This document shows positions 45,713 to 54,235 of a stretch of 57,654 bases of DNA, in pieces (the first letter of the stretch is position 1; every line of letters begins with the position of its first letter). Source of the DNA: Treponema sp. (GTDB lineage Bacteria > Spirochaetota > Spirochaetia > Treponematales > Breznakiellaceae); the NCBI GenBank assembly GCA_031288005.1, contig JAITSE010000057.1:1-57654 (forward strand), given 5' to 3'. The notes under the pieces were generated by a model. The model was given only the letters and a program-made list of their open reading frames with translations. It had not been told where the DNA came from and made no database searches. Made by a program: the position numbers and the translations under genes.

Positions 45713-46627
45713 TTACTTATCCGCTTTCCGTTTACGTGTACTGCCGCGGCGCTTTACGGCGGCGGACGCGCCAAGCATGACAAGAAGGGTAAAAACATAG
45801 GGTATGGCCAGGATAAAGTCAGCCGGTACGTTAAGGACGCCCTGGGCGTAATTGGAGAAAGCCTCGGCCAGGCCAACGACAAAAGCGGCGATGAGGAGGC
45901 CCGGAGGGCTGCGGTTCCCCAGAAAGATGACAACCAGAGCAATCCACCCCTTGCCGGCGGAGATGTTCGGGATAAAGACCCCCAGGTTCAGGGTAAGGAA
46001 GGAACCGCCCAGGCCGCAGGTAAAGCCCGAAATCAGAAAGGCGGCAAACCGGTACGCGCCAGGTTTCAGCCCCATGGATGCCAGCGCCCGGGAATGGCGT
46101 CCGCAGGCGCGGAGGCGGAAGCCAAAGGGCGTCCGGTAAAGGGCTGTCCATGAGACGAGGAGCAGGGCCCAGCTTGCGTAGATGTACCAGGTATGCCCGG
46201 AAAGAACGCCGCCTATCACGGGGATTCTTTCCAGCACGGGGATGTTGAGGGTCTCAAGGCCGGGTATGTTTCCCGGCGCGGCTACTCCCCTGGTGGCGAA
46301 GATATGATACGACAGCGTAACCGTCAGGCCGGACGCGAAAAGATTGGCCGCCAGCCCCGTGATAAAGGGGTTGGTCCTAAGTTTCAGCGTGATTACCCCT
46401 TGCAGGGCCGCCAAGGCCATGGCGGCGGTAATGGCGGCAAGGATGCCCAGGGCGGCGCTTCCGGTAAAATGAGCGCACACGATGGCGGCAAAGGCTCCGG
46501 TCAAAAGCAGTCCTTCCAGGGCGATGTTTAACATTCCCGCAAGTTCCGTAAACAGCCCGCCGGCTGCCGCCAAAAGCAGGGGGGTCATAATGGTTACCGC
46601 GCTGCGGAGTATAAGGACCGGCGTCAT
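45713..46627 (-). CDS. rfuD: Riboflavin ABC transporter permease RfuD
   Basis: A 304-residue permease of the BPD_transp_2 type with about 8-9 membrane segments (TIMTPLLLAAAGGLFTELAG, NPFITGLAANLFASGLTVTL, GVFIPNISAGKGWIALVVIF). It forms the channel with RfuC. Its ATG overlaps the rfuC stop by 1 nt (TGATG). The riboswitch upstream of rfuA and the T. pallidum RfuABCD system support riboflavin as substrate. Confidence 0.9.
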   Translation of the reverse strand: MTPVLILRSAVTIMTPLLLAAAGGLFTELAGMLNIALEGLLLTGAFAAIVCAHFTGSAALGILAAITAAMALAALQGVITLKLRTNPFITGLAANLFASGLTVTLSYHIFATRGVAAPGNIPGLETLNIPVLERIPVIGGVLSGHTWYIYASWALLLVSWTALYRTPFGFRLRACGRHSRALASMGLKPGAYRFAAFLISGFTCGLGGSFLTLNLGVFIPNISAGKGWIALVVIFLGNRSPPGLLIAAFVVGLAEAFSNYAQGVLNVPADFILAIPYVFTLLVMLGASAAVKRRGSTRKRKADK

Positions 46628-47757
46628 CAGGGGAGTCCCCCACGGGGCGGCTCCCTCTTCCTCGCCCTGTTTCCCGCCGTAAAGAGGTCCCTCAACACGG
46701 CGCTGGAAACCAGAAAGAAGATCGCCGCCTGTATAATAGAGGCAAGCTCAAAGGTTACATCGGAAAACTGCATGGCTATCCGCGCGCCCGCGCCGGTCCA
46801 GGCTAGGAAAACCGCCGCCGGGATAACAGCAGCGGGCTTTGACCGGGCAAGAAGGGCAGCCGCCAGGCCGTTCCACCCCATACCGGAAGAAAATTCCTTT
46901 ATGGCCGCGTAATAGGCGCCGTAAACCGCCATGCCCCCGCCCATGCCGTAGAGCGCGCCTGAGATAAACATGACAAGGACCGTGTTCCGCCCGGTATCGA
47001 TCCCCCCGTATTTGGCAAACCAGGGGTTAAGCCCGCAGAGCCGGGTCTCGTACCCTGTCCGGGTCCGGTGGAGAAAGACGTGTACCAGGACGGTCATGGC
47101 AAGGGCGTAAAAGAGGGCGGCGCTCAAATTGGAAGGCGGCAGGATGCGGGGCAGCCGCCAGGATTCGGCGATTTTCCGGGTTGACTGGAGGCTGGTCTGG
47201 GGGTCCAGAAAAGGCCCGGTAATACAATAGTTGGTGAACAGTATCAAGGCGTTGGAAACCAGAAAGGTGGTGATAAGCTCGTTAGTGTCCCACTTCTCCT
47301 TCAGGAACCCCGAAAGTCCCGCAGCCGCGCCGGAAAAGACCGCCCCCGCCAGAAGCGCCATAACCGCGCCCGCCGCGCCCAGCGGCGTCAGCGCATGGGA
47401 GACGGCCACCGTGACAAACGCGCCGGCGTAGATCTGCCCTTCGCCGCCCAGGTTAAAGTTCCCGCCCCTCATGGCAACGGCCGCCCCAAGCCCCCCAAAG
47501 ATGAGGGGAACGGCGCTGTTTATCATGTTGCCGAAGTAGTAGACGTTCCGCAGAGGTCCCAGAAAGAAAAGGGAGAGGGCGGCGGCAGGCTCCCTGCTCA
47601 GGAGCAGGACCGCCAGGGTCATTGCCGCCAGGGAGATGAGGATGATAAGCGTTACGCCCCCCGCCCGGGCAAGCAAATCCCTAAAAAACACAAGCCGCCG
47701 CATCCCCGGCCCGCCGTTTTCTTTTTTAATATGCGTTTGATGGAATTCAGATTCCAT
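46627..47757 (-). CDS. rfuC: Riboflavin ABC transporter permease RfuC
   Basis: A 376-residue permease with about 9-10 membrane segments. Family motifs include VPLIFGGLGAAVAMRGGNFN followed by LGGEGQIYAGAF, and GMGWNGLAAALLARSKPAAV. Its start at 47757 overlaps the rfuB stop by 11 nt; a second Met (MRRLVFF, 47703) would drop a polar 18-residue leader. It is the second membrane half of the riboflavin importer. Confidence 0.9.
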   Translation of the reverse strand: MESEFHQTHIKKENGGPGMRRLVFFRDLLARAGGVTLIILISLAAMTLAVLLLSREPAAALSLFFLGPLRNVYYFGNMINSAVPLIFGGLGAAVAMRGGNFNLGGEGQIYAGAFVTVAVSHALTPLGAAGAVMALLAGAVFSGAAAGLSGFLKEKWDTNELITTFLVSNALILFTNYCITGPFLDPQTSLQSTRKIAESWRLPRILPPSNLSAALFYALAMTVLVHVFLHRTRTGYETRLCGLNPWFAKYGGIDTGRNTVLVMFISGALYGMGGGMAVYGAYYAAIKEFSSGMGWNGLAAALLARSKPAAVIPAAVFLAWTGAGARIAMQFSDVTFELASIIQAAIFFLVSSAVLRDLFTAGNRARKREPPRGGLP

Positions 47758-49336
47758 GGTTAAACCCCGTCATATACGCCCCGATTTCTTCTTTTATGCC
47801 GGCGTTTTTGCCGTTCCCTTTCGGGCGCAGTTCCGCCGCCGCCGCGCCCCGGTAAAGAACGATGATCCTGTCCGCCAGGGACAGAATCTCGTCCAGGTTC
47901 GAGGAAATAAGGATGACTGCGGCCCCTTTGTCCCTGAGCCCCGCTATTTGTTCGTAAACAAAACGGCTTGCGGCAACATCAAGCCCCCAGGCCGGTTCCG
48001 AAAAGACGATATAATCCCTGTGTTGATCGATTTCCCGGGCCAGAATGACTTTTTGTATGTTCCCTCCCGAAAGGGAATCCAGCCGCTGCTCCGCCTTCCC
48101 CATGATACCGAACCGCTCGATAAGGCCGTCCGTGTAACGTGACATTTCTTTCCTGTCCGGGAAAAAGCGGGGGCCGCCCTTTTGCCGGAACCACCGGAAG
48201 AATTCCCGCCGCCGGTTCAGGATCAGGTTTTCCCGGACCAGGGCTTCCCCGGCGCTGCCCGCCCCCAGCCGGTCCGCCGGAACATAGGCCAGCCCCCGCT
48301 TACGCAGTTCCCGCGTCCCCAGACGGGACACATCTTCCCCCCGGAGGAGCACCCGTCCGGCGGTGACCGGGAGGAAGCCCCCCAGAACCGCTTCCAGCAC
48401 TCCAAGGCCGTTCCCCCCTACGCCGGCGAAGGCGAGGATCTCCCCGGACCGGGCGGTAAAGGAGAGCTTGTCCAGGAGCGGCTGTTTCTGTCCCCGGCGT
48501 TCCACCGTCACGTTCTCGAAGGTGACGACCGGTTCTCCGGCGGAGCGGTTTTCACGCCGCCGGGCATCCGCCCGCAGATTTACTTCCGTTCCGACCATAA
48601 GGCGGGACATCTCAAATTCGTCAATGCCGCCGGTTTCCCGGAGGGCCGCAAGTTCCCCCCGCCGCAGGATCGCTACCCTGCCGGAAATCCGCTTGATCTC
48701 ATTCAGCCTGTGGGTGATAAGGATCAGGGACTTGCCGGATTCCGCAAGGACCGTGAGGGTACGGAAAAGGGCGGCGGTTTCCCTGTCCGTCAGTACCGCT
48801 GTCGGTTCGTCAAGGATAAGGATGTCCGCGTTCCGGTAGAGCATCTTGAGTATCTCTACCTGCTGCATCTCCCCCACGGAAAGTTCTTCTACCGGCGTTT
48901 CGGGTTTGACGGAGAAATGATGCCGTTCTATGACCTTCCGGACCCGCCGTTCGGCCTCCGCCGTGTCATAAAAGACGCCGAAGCGGACCGGCTCCGCCCC
49001 CATGGTTACGTTTTGCGCCACCGTGAATTCCGGGAAAAGCATGAAGTGCTGGTGTACCATCCCTATGCCAAGTCTGTTTGCCTGTAACGGCGAGCGGATG
49101 TTCACCTTTCTGCCCTTTACCAGTATTTCTCCCCCGGTGGGGGGGGTAAGGCCGTAAAGGATGTTCATCAAGGTAGTTTTTCCCGCGCCGTTCTCGCCGG
49201 CAAGGCAGAGGATTTCCCCCCCGCGCAGGTCCAGGGATATGTTCCGGTTTGCCCAGTAAACCTGCTCTGCGGAAGGCGCGCCGTTTGCGCCGGAATAGAG
49301 CTTGGAGATGCCCCGCAGTTCCACTACCGGCGTCAT
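47747..49336 (-). CDS. rfuB: Riboflavin ABC transporter ATPase RfuB (two cassettes)
   Basis: A 529-residue ATPase with two fused cassettes, as usual for this importer family. Cassette 1: AGENGAGKTTLMNILYG, HQHFMLFPEFTVAQNV, LSVGEMQQVEILKML, ILILDEPTAVLT. Cassette 2 has a degenerate Walker A (AGVGGNGLGVLEAVLG), LSGGNIQKVILAREI and a Walker B reading YIVFSEPAWGLDV. Loss of the second P-loop lysine is typical of sugar/nucleoside-type fused ATPases. It starts 4 bp after rfuA. Confidence 0.92.
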   Translation of the reverse strand: MTPVVELRGISKLYSGANGAPSAEQVYWANRNISLDLRGGEILCLAGENGAGKTTLMNILYGLTPPTGGEILVKGRKVNIRSPLQANRLGIGMVHQHFMLFPEFTVAQNVTMGAEPVRFGVFYDTAEAERRVRKVIERHHFSVKPETPVEELSVGEMQQVEILKMLYRNADILILDEPTAVLTDRETAALFRTLTVLAESGKSLILITHRLNEIKRISGRVAILRRGELAALRETGGIDEFEMSRLMVGTEVNLRADARRRENRSAGEPVVTFENVTVERRGQKQPLLDKLSFTARSGEILAFAGVGGNGLGVLEAVLGGFLPVTAGRVLLRGEDVSRLGTRELRKRGLAYVPADRLGAGSAGEALVRENLILNRRREFFRWFRQKGGPRFFPDRKEMSRYTDGLIERFGIMGKAEQRLDSLSGGNIQKVILAREIDQHRDYIVFSEPAWGLDVAASRFVYEQIAGLRDKGAAVILISSNLDEILSLADRIIVLYRGAAAAELRPKGNGKNAGIKEEIGAYMTGFNHGI

Positions 49337-49340
49337 GGCG

Positions 49341-50420
49341 TCACAGCGGCGGCAGGGTATAGTTTACCCGCCCAGCCTTAATACCGGCAAGGAAACTGTT
49401 GAACTTAGCCTGTATCTCCGGGGGGACATAATTGGTATACCCCGGATCGCCGGCGATAAAATCAAGGTAGCCCTCCGCCGCCCCCACAGTACGGGATGTA
49501 CCGTATTGAATCTTCCCGGCCAATACGTCCGAGAGTATTTCTTCCACGAGTTTCTTCTGTTCCATAAGGCCGCACCCCAGGATAACTCCCGGAGCGGCGC
49601 CGTACTCGTTGGTGTTGTGGTAGACTATATACGCGCCGCGTTCGGCGGCGGTCTTGATGAGGCCCTGAGCGGCCCCCCCGGCGATGACGGCGAACACGTC
49701 CGCCCCGGCATCGATCATGCTTCCCGCCAGTTCCGCCGCCTTGTTCGCGTCATACCAGTTCCCTATCACCCGGAAGTCCACGGTGACGCCGGGATCGGCC
49801 ATCTTCGCCCCGGCCAGGAAACCGGGGACTATGTGGTTGTTGAGCAGGGGATACTCCTGGGCGGCGATAAAGCCCAGGCGCTTTGCGGGGTTGGCGTGGG
49901 GCATGGCGCTCACGGTGACGAGTCCCGCAAGATAGCCAAGGTACAGGGACTGTTCGTACTGGTTGTAAAGGTACGTACATATCTGGGGGTTTCCCTCCCA
50001 GGCGGCGTCGGTGATGATAAATTTCTGACGGGGGAATTTTTTCCCCACATTGGCGCAGATCTCCGGCAGCGAAGGATTGGAACCCAGGACGACATCGTAT
50101 TCGCCGCCCGCCACGAGGGAGCTTAGCTGCTCCTCCCATTCGGCCTGGTTGAACCCCGCCTCGTAGACCTTTACCCGTACCCCCTCATGAGTGGCGGCAA
50201 AACTTTCCGCCCCGGCAGCCAGAAGCTCGTAGGGCGGGCTTCCTGCCAGCATCCCGGTAATGTAGACCAGCACCGACAGGGAGTCTTTCTGTCCGACCTT
50301 CGCGCCGCCCTGCGGAACCCCGCCCGCAAACGCCGGCGCCGCAAGAAAGGCCAAAGCCGCCGCGAGAAGGACCGCCTTTCCCGCCGCCGTTTTCCGCGCG
50401 GATTTTGTTTTATTTTTCAT
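49341..50420 (-). CDS. rfuA: Riboflavin-binding protein RfuA (BMP family)
   Basis: A 359-residue periplasmic binding protein of the BMP/PnrA family. The signal (AVLLAAALAFLAAPAFAGG) looks like signal peptidase I type: there is no Cys, unlike the lipoprotein RfuA of T. pallidum. Mature motifs: VLVYITGMLAGSPPYELLAA, GSNPSLPEICANVGKKFPRQ, YLGYLAGLVTVSAMPHANPA, and DAGADVFAVIAGGAAQGLI. ATG 50420 was chosen for AGAGGAG 6 nt upstream. An FMN riboswitch and terminator precede it, so flavin shuts it off. Confidence 0.9.
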   Translation of the reverse strand: MKNKTKSARKTAAGKAVLLAAALAFLAAPAFAGGVPQGGAKVGQKDSLSVLVYITGMLAGSPPYELLAAGAESFAATHEGVRVKVYEAGFNQAEWEEQLSSLVAGGEYDVVLGSNPSLPEICANVGKKFPRQKFIITDAAWEGNPQICTYLYNQYEQSLYLGYLAGLVTVSAMPHANPAKRLGFIAAQEYPLLNNHIVPGFLAGAKMADPGVTVDFRVIGNWYDANKAAELAGSMIDAGADVFAVIAGGAAQGLIKTAAERGAYIVYHNTNEYGAAPGVILGCGLMEQKKLVEEILSDVLAGKIQYGTSRTVGAAEGYLDFIAGDPGYTNYVPPEIQAKFNSFLAGIKAGRVNYTLPPL

Positions 50421-50497
50421 TTTACACTCCTCTGGGGTCTTCAAAATTTTTTATAAAAGAACCCCTTTTACCCGCTTCAGGCAAGACCTTTAGAGCG

Positions 50498-50536
50498 TAA
50501 AAAAAGCCCCCGGGGATCGCTCTCCAGGGGCTCTTG
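50498..50536 (-). terminator. Intrinsic terminator of the FMN riboswitch
   Basis: On the minus strand a GC-rich stem (AGAGCCCC ... GGGGGCT, 50506-50534) is followed by seven T (50505-50499). It sits between the riboswitch and rfuA and is the likely off-state structure that ends transcription when FMN is bound. Confidence 0.85.
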
Positions 50537-50570
50537 TTTCGGAAAAAGAAACCGCCTCTTTTATGGAACC

Positions 50571-50740
50571 GGTTCCCGACTTTCTTCCGTCCGGACTATA
50601 CCGTCGGCGCCGGAATTTCACCGGTTCAGTCCGCCGCATTAATGATTCTGACTCATTAATGCCCAGGACTCGCGGGCTATAACCGCCGGTCGGGAATTGC
50701 CCGGGACACCGGTCCCGGCTCACCCCGCCCTGAAAATCTT
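50571..50740 (-). ncRNA. FMN riboswitch (RFN element)
   Basis: The minus strand carries the conserved RFN segments in order: TTTTCAGGGCGGGGTGA, ATTCCCGACCGGCGGT, AGCCCGCGAG, GGTGAAATTCCGGCGCCGAC and GGTATAGTCCGGACGGAAGA, closing with GTCGGGAACC. It lies about 150 nt upstream of the rfuA start and is followed by a terminator. FMN binding should repress the riboflavin importer. Confidence 0.96.
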
Positions 50741-51017
50741 GTTTCAACATAAGCCGTAGGAATATAAAATCCCGTTTGACTCACGCATTTATAGTCTAGG
50801 CCATGATAGCTAAAAAGTCAATAACCCGGAACGCCGGCATCTTGAATCTTCGCAGCGGTATTTAGGCTTGTGGACTGATAGTAAAACTGATTAGGATATA
50901 ACCTTTGTATAATAACCGCTCAAGAACAACAACTAAAAAAACCCGCTCACTGGTTTGCGAGGGAAACTTTATTGCGGAGCTGCTGATTAAGAGTCCCCTC
51001 TCGAGCAATCGAATTTG

Positions 51018-51107
51018 ATAGAGTTGTTCGTCGGAAACTTCGGAAACTTCGGAAACTTCGGAAACTTGTTTCCGCGTTTCCGCGTTTCCGCGTTTCCGCG
51101 TTTCCAC
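51018..51107. repeat. GGAAAC/GTTTCC array behind the shared 13-mer
   Basis: ATAGAGTTGTTCG (51018-51030) is followed by four copies of CGGAAACTT (9 bp, 51032-51067) and five of GTTTCCGC (8 bp, last one GTTTCCAC, 51068-51107). The two halves are partly complementary and can fold on each other. The same 13-mer leads into the perfect hairpin at 10471. The rest of the gap from 50741 to 51143 shows no gene. Confidence 0.9.
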
Positions 51108-51143
51108 TGTTTACGATGGGAAAGCCGCCTTTGAGACAGCTTC

Positions 51144-51935
51144 TTATTTCCGTCTTTTCCAGCGTATATAAACCTGGCGTCCGGAACCGTTAGCCTGGGG
51201 GCGTTCCTCCGCTTCAAATTGGGGAATGGCCCGAAAAAGGTCGCCTAGTTTTCGAAAACCATAGTTTCGCGGATCAAATTCACTGGACTGGTTGTTGATC
51301 TTCTGGCCGACCGCGCCAAGGTAGGCCCAGCCTGATTCATCCGCAAGGTCGTCTACCGCGTCGCGGAGCAGTTTGAGGAGTTTGCGGTCTACCTTGAATT
51401 CCCTGCGCGCCTTTGATGCCGGGCGGGTATCGTCTTCATCGGTTTCTTCCTGAACAGCAAGCAAGATTTCTGTATATATAAATTTATCGCAGGCGGAAAC
51501 AAAGGCCCTGGGAGTCTTTTTCTCTCCAAAGCCGTAAACCGTAAGGCCACTTTCCCGGATCCGCGCCGCCAAACGGGTAAAGTCGGAATCGCTCGAAACA
51601 ATGCAGAAACCGTCGAGCTTTTCGCTGTAGAGCAAATCCATGGCATCGATAATCATGGCCGAGTCGGTGGCGTTTTTACCGGACGTATAAGAAAATTGCT
51701 GGATGGGCTGGATGGCGTATTCCAGGAGCCGGTCTTTCCAGGAGCGAAGGTTCGTGCTGGTCCAGTCTCCATAGATGCGCTTGATACTGGAGACTCCGTA
51801 TTTGGCCACTTCACCCAGGAGTCCCTCAATGATAGCAGCCTGGGTGTTATCCGCGTCAATGAGGACCGCCAGTTTTGCCTGGCTCATCTCGGGGAGCGGA
51901 TTTGAAAATTGATCTGAAAAAGGAAATAAAGGCAT
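51144..51935 (-). CDS. NYN domain putative nuclease with OST-HTH/LOTUS domain
   Basis: A 263-residue protein. The NYN (PIN-like, LabA/DUF88) domain shows the acidic sites in AVLIDADNTQ, NATDSAMIIDAMDLLYS and IVSSDSDFTRLA. The C-terminal LOTUS-like domain (about 185-255) contains SGWAYLGAVGQKI, DPRNYGFRKLGDLF. NYN proteins are metal-dependent RNases or related nucleases; LOTUS domains bind RNA or helicases. ATG 51935 was chosen because GGAGAG overlaps the preceding stop. It is the third gene of the XPB operon. Confidence 0.88.
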   Translation of the reverse strand: MPLFPFSDQFSNPLPEMSQAKLAVLIDADNTQAAIIEGLLGEVAKYGVSSIKRIYGDWTSTNLRSWKDRLLEYAIQPIQQFSYTSGKNATDSAMIIDAMDLLYSEKLDGFCIVSSDSDFTRLAARIRESGLTVYGFGEKKTPRAFVSACDKFIYTEILLAVQEETDEDDTRPASKARREFKVDRKLLKLLRDAVDDLADESGWAYLGAVGQKINNQSSEFDPRNYGFRKLGDLFRAIPQFEAEERPQANGSGRQVYIRWKRRK

Positions 51936-51936
51936 T

Positions 51937-54231
51937 CTACTCTCCAAAAATTGATTGTTTGATCCGCCGCAAAAGGCTGATTTTCCTAAGGGGCAGACGT
52001 ATTTCATCCCCCTCAGGCAAAGTCTTAAAGACCAGGATGCTTTCGCTGTCCTGCTTTTCCATTGCCCTGGGGATGCCTATAAAACGATTTGACTTGCCGT
52101 CCGCAGCAATCCAGTGGACTTCCACCGGAGCTTTAAGGGAAATGGCCTGTTTTGCCACCATAGTCTTTCCCGAATAATCAAGATTCCTGGCTTCCGTTTT
52201 TTCACCCCTCAGAACGCCGCCTGCCAGTTGTGACTCATCTAAGATAAGCCGCCGGTCTATGCGGGAAGCAAATTCTTCCACTTCGAGTTTGGAAAGGGAA
52301 AGTTTTTGCAGGGCCAATCGGAAACGTTCCTGATATATTTTGGCGTCCCCGGAGACAGACTGGGGAGTTTTGCCGACTACGGAGCAGCTTGCTTGAGTTT
52401 CCGGCTTCATCGCAAAACTGGGCCGCGTCGGTTCCCAAAGCACCGGCTTGCAATCCGCAAGTGGATTACCGGGCGGGTCCTTAGAGCCGCGCTGATTCCA
52501 GTGCGGCGCGATCAAAGGCGAGTTAGGAAACAAAGACTCTGTTTTGAAAGATGGATAGATGGGCGAACTCTTGGCAGCCCCGGATATGGAAACGCGGGAG
52601 GCTGCCTCGCCTTCCTGCTGTGATGAAAGCCAGGAGACGGAAGGAACATTTTCCTCCGAGGGCCTAGCCACAATGTCAACTCCAGCCTTCCGCAGTCCCT
52701 GAAGGGCTTCATCCATTTCTTCGGAGCCATAACCGCGGCGGGATAGAAGGTATACTCCCGGCATAAGGGAGCGGGCAATGAGGGACGCTATAGGCTCAGC
52801 CTGGGCCAGGTAACGCCGGTCTTCCGAAAGGACCAGTATCGTCCCCTGGTACAAGGCAACGCCTGAATACCGGTTTTCCCAATCCTGCAAAGTCCATTTC
52901 AGATTCTGATTCACGGTTTTGCCGGAAAGCCGTTCAAAATGAGCTAATATTACGCCGGCGTTAAGGCCGAAATCAAAACCCCGGATCGCCGATTCCCTGG
53001 TTAGCTCAAAGCGCACTACCGTCCCCGCCGCCCGGACGGAACAAAATGCGGCCAGGATCAACGCGTCGGCAAAGGATATCTCCGGGTACAGGATGCAAGA
53101 AAAAGCTGTGTCCATGGCGATTACCGGGCCGAAAGCTTCACCTGAAAGGGGAGCCATAACCGGGACAGGACGGAAATTCCAGTCCTCATGGGCCGTATTT
53201 CCGGCATCCTTTATCCGCTTTATAAGGCCGGCGGCTTCAAGGGCGTCCAGAAAAACATCTGTCCCGGCGGAGCCTGCCGTTATGGCGTCTGAGTCAACTT
53301 CGCCCCAGCGGGGATTCCCGGCATCATCCCGCTCAAGAATTTCCACAAGGCGTTTAAGGGTAGACCGGGGGTAGAGCCGTCCCTCATCCAGAATACTGAT
53401 AAAACGGTGAACAAACCTGGCCAGCTTTCGTATTCTGCTCTGATGAGGATACCGGGTTATAAGATCAGGGTTGCGGCAATAGATATAGACGCCCCCGGCC
53501 CAGTATTTTCGCCTTTCCAGAGGAGACAAATCCCTGAATGCGGTGAGCTGCCGCGCATCCGGATTCAACCGGCCTTCTCCAGGAGAGAAAAGCCCGATGA
53601 TTTGCAGACCCCCTACAAGGCGCTCAATATTCAGTGAAGGAAAGAGACTTCGCCCGTTGTCCAGCGTCTTTTTCCGGACTCCTCCATCGGTCTTGAAAAA
53701 TTCGCCCTCTTCAAACAAAAAAGCAAACAGCCCGGCAAGGATGCGATCATCCGGCGGAGAGAGCGTTTCCATCTCCGGCCGAAGCGGAAAGGACGGCAGA
53801 AGGATATCTATATCCATGAGCAGCGGGGAAAGTATCGGCGCCAGGATGGGATTTAAGGCCAGATAATAAACTCCGTCTTCCTGAAAACGGTACACAATGA
53901 GCCTCTCCTCCAGGTTAAGAAGCATCCCGTGTATATCCAGAAAAGAGTATTCCCCGGAAAAAAAGCTCTCAAGCTCTCCCGGCGCGGGTTCCCCCAGCAA
54001 GGCAATGGCGGTGATGACGCGGCGATCCGCTTCATCAATATACGCGGCGGCGATCTCTTGGATTTCCCGGCGGGACAGAAAGGCGGCCAGGTCTTCCATT
54101 AAACGTTGTTTGTTGAAAGGGGTCTTGATATTACCGAAAACGCTCCGCATAAGGTCGAAATAGGCGTTATCCGGCAGAGTAAGAAGCGCGGCCTTCCATT
54201 CATCTTCCGTCCGGAAAGACATTTGTCGCAT
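51937..54231 (-). CDS. XPB-associated protein with Ssl2-like helicase C domain
   Basis: A 764-residue protein between XPB and the NYN gene. The N-terminal half is helical and winged-helix-like (RLMEDLAAFLSRREIQEIAA, ADRRVITAIALLG). Around residues 385-545 lies the XPB/Ssl2-like conserved region (VIAMDTAFSCILYPEISFAD, FELTRESAIRGFDFGLNAGV, LKWTLQDWENRYSGVALYQG). No Walker A is visible, so it is probably not an ATPase by itself. Similar proteins neighbour XPB in other bacteria. It starts 4 bp after the XPB stop. Confidence 0.85.
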   Translation of the reverse strand: MRQMSFRTEDEWKAALLTLPDNAYFDLMRSVFGNIKTPFNKQRLMEDLAAFLSRREIQEIAAAYIDEADRRVITAIALLGEPAPGELESFFSGEYSFLDIHGMLLNLEERLIVYRFQEDGVYYLALNPILAPILSPLLMDIDILLPSFPLRPEMETLSPPDDRILAGLFAFLFEEGEFFKTDGGVRKKTLDNGRSLFPSLNIERLVGGLQIIGLFSPGEGRLNPDARQLTAFRDLSPLERRKYWAGGVYIYCRNPDLITRYPHQSRIRKLARFVHRFISILDEGRLYPRSTLKRLVEILERDDAGNPRWGEVDSDAITAGSAGTDVFLDALEAAGLIKRIKDAGNTAHEDWNFRPVPVMAPLSGEAFGPVIAMDTAFSCILYPEISFADALILAAFCSVRAAGTVVRFELTRESAIRGFDFGLNAGVILAHFERLSGKTVNQNLKWTLQDWENRYSGVALYQGTILVLSEDRRYLAQAEPIASLIARSLMPGVYLLSRRGYGSEEMDEALQGLRKAGVDIVARPSEENVPSVSWLSSQQEGEAASRVSISGAAKSSPIYPSFKTESLFPNSPLIAPHWNQRGSKDPPGNPLADCKPVLWEPTRPSFAMKPETQASCSVVGKTPQSVSGDAKIYQERFRLALQKLSLSKLEVEEFASRIDRRLILDESQLAGGVLRGEKTEARNLDYSGKTMVAKQAISLKAPVEVHWIAADGKSNRFIGIPRAMEKQDSESILVFKTLPEGDEIRLPLRKISLLRRIKQSIFGE

Positions 54232-54235
54232 TGAA

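Noticed and set aside
48182..49087. 301-codon plus-strand ORF
   Set aside because: Shadow of rfuB on the opposite strand, proline-rich with no recognisable domain.
50490..50750. 86-codon minus-strand ORF
   Set aside because: It covers the FMN riboswitch and its terminator; the RNA structure explains the sequence.
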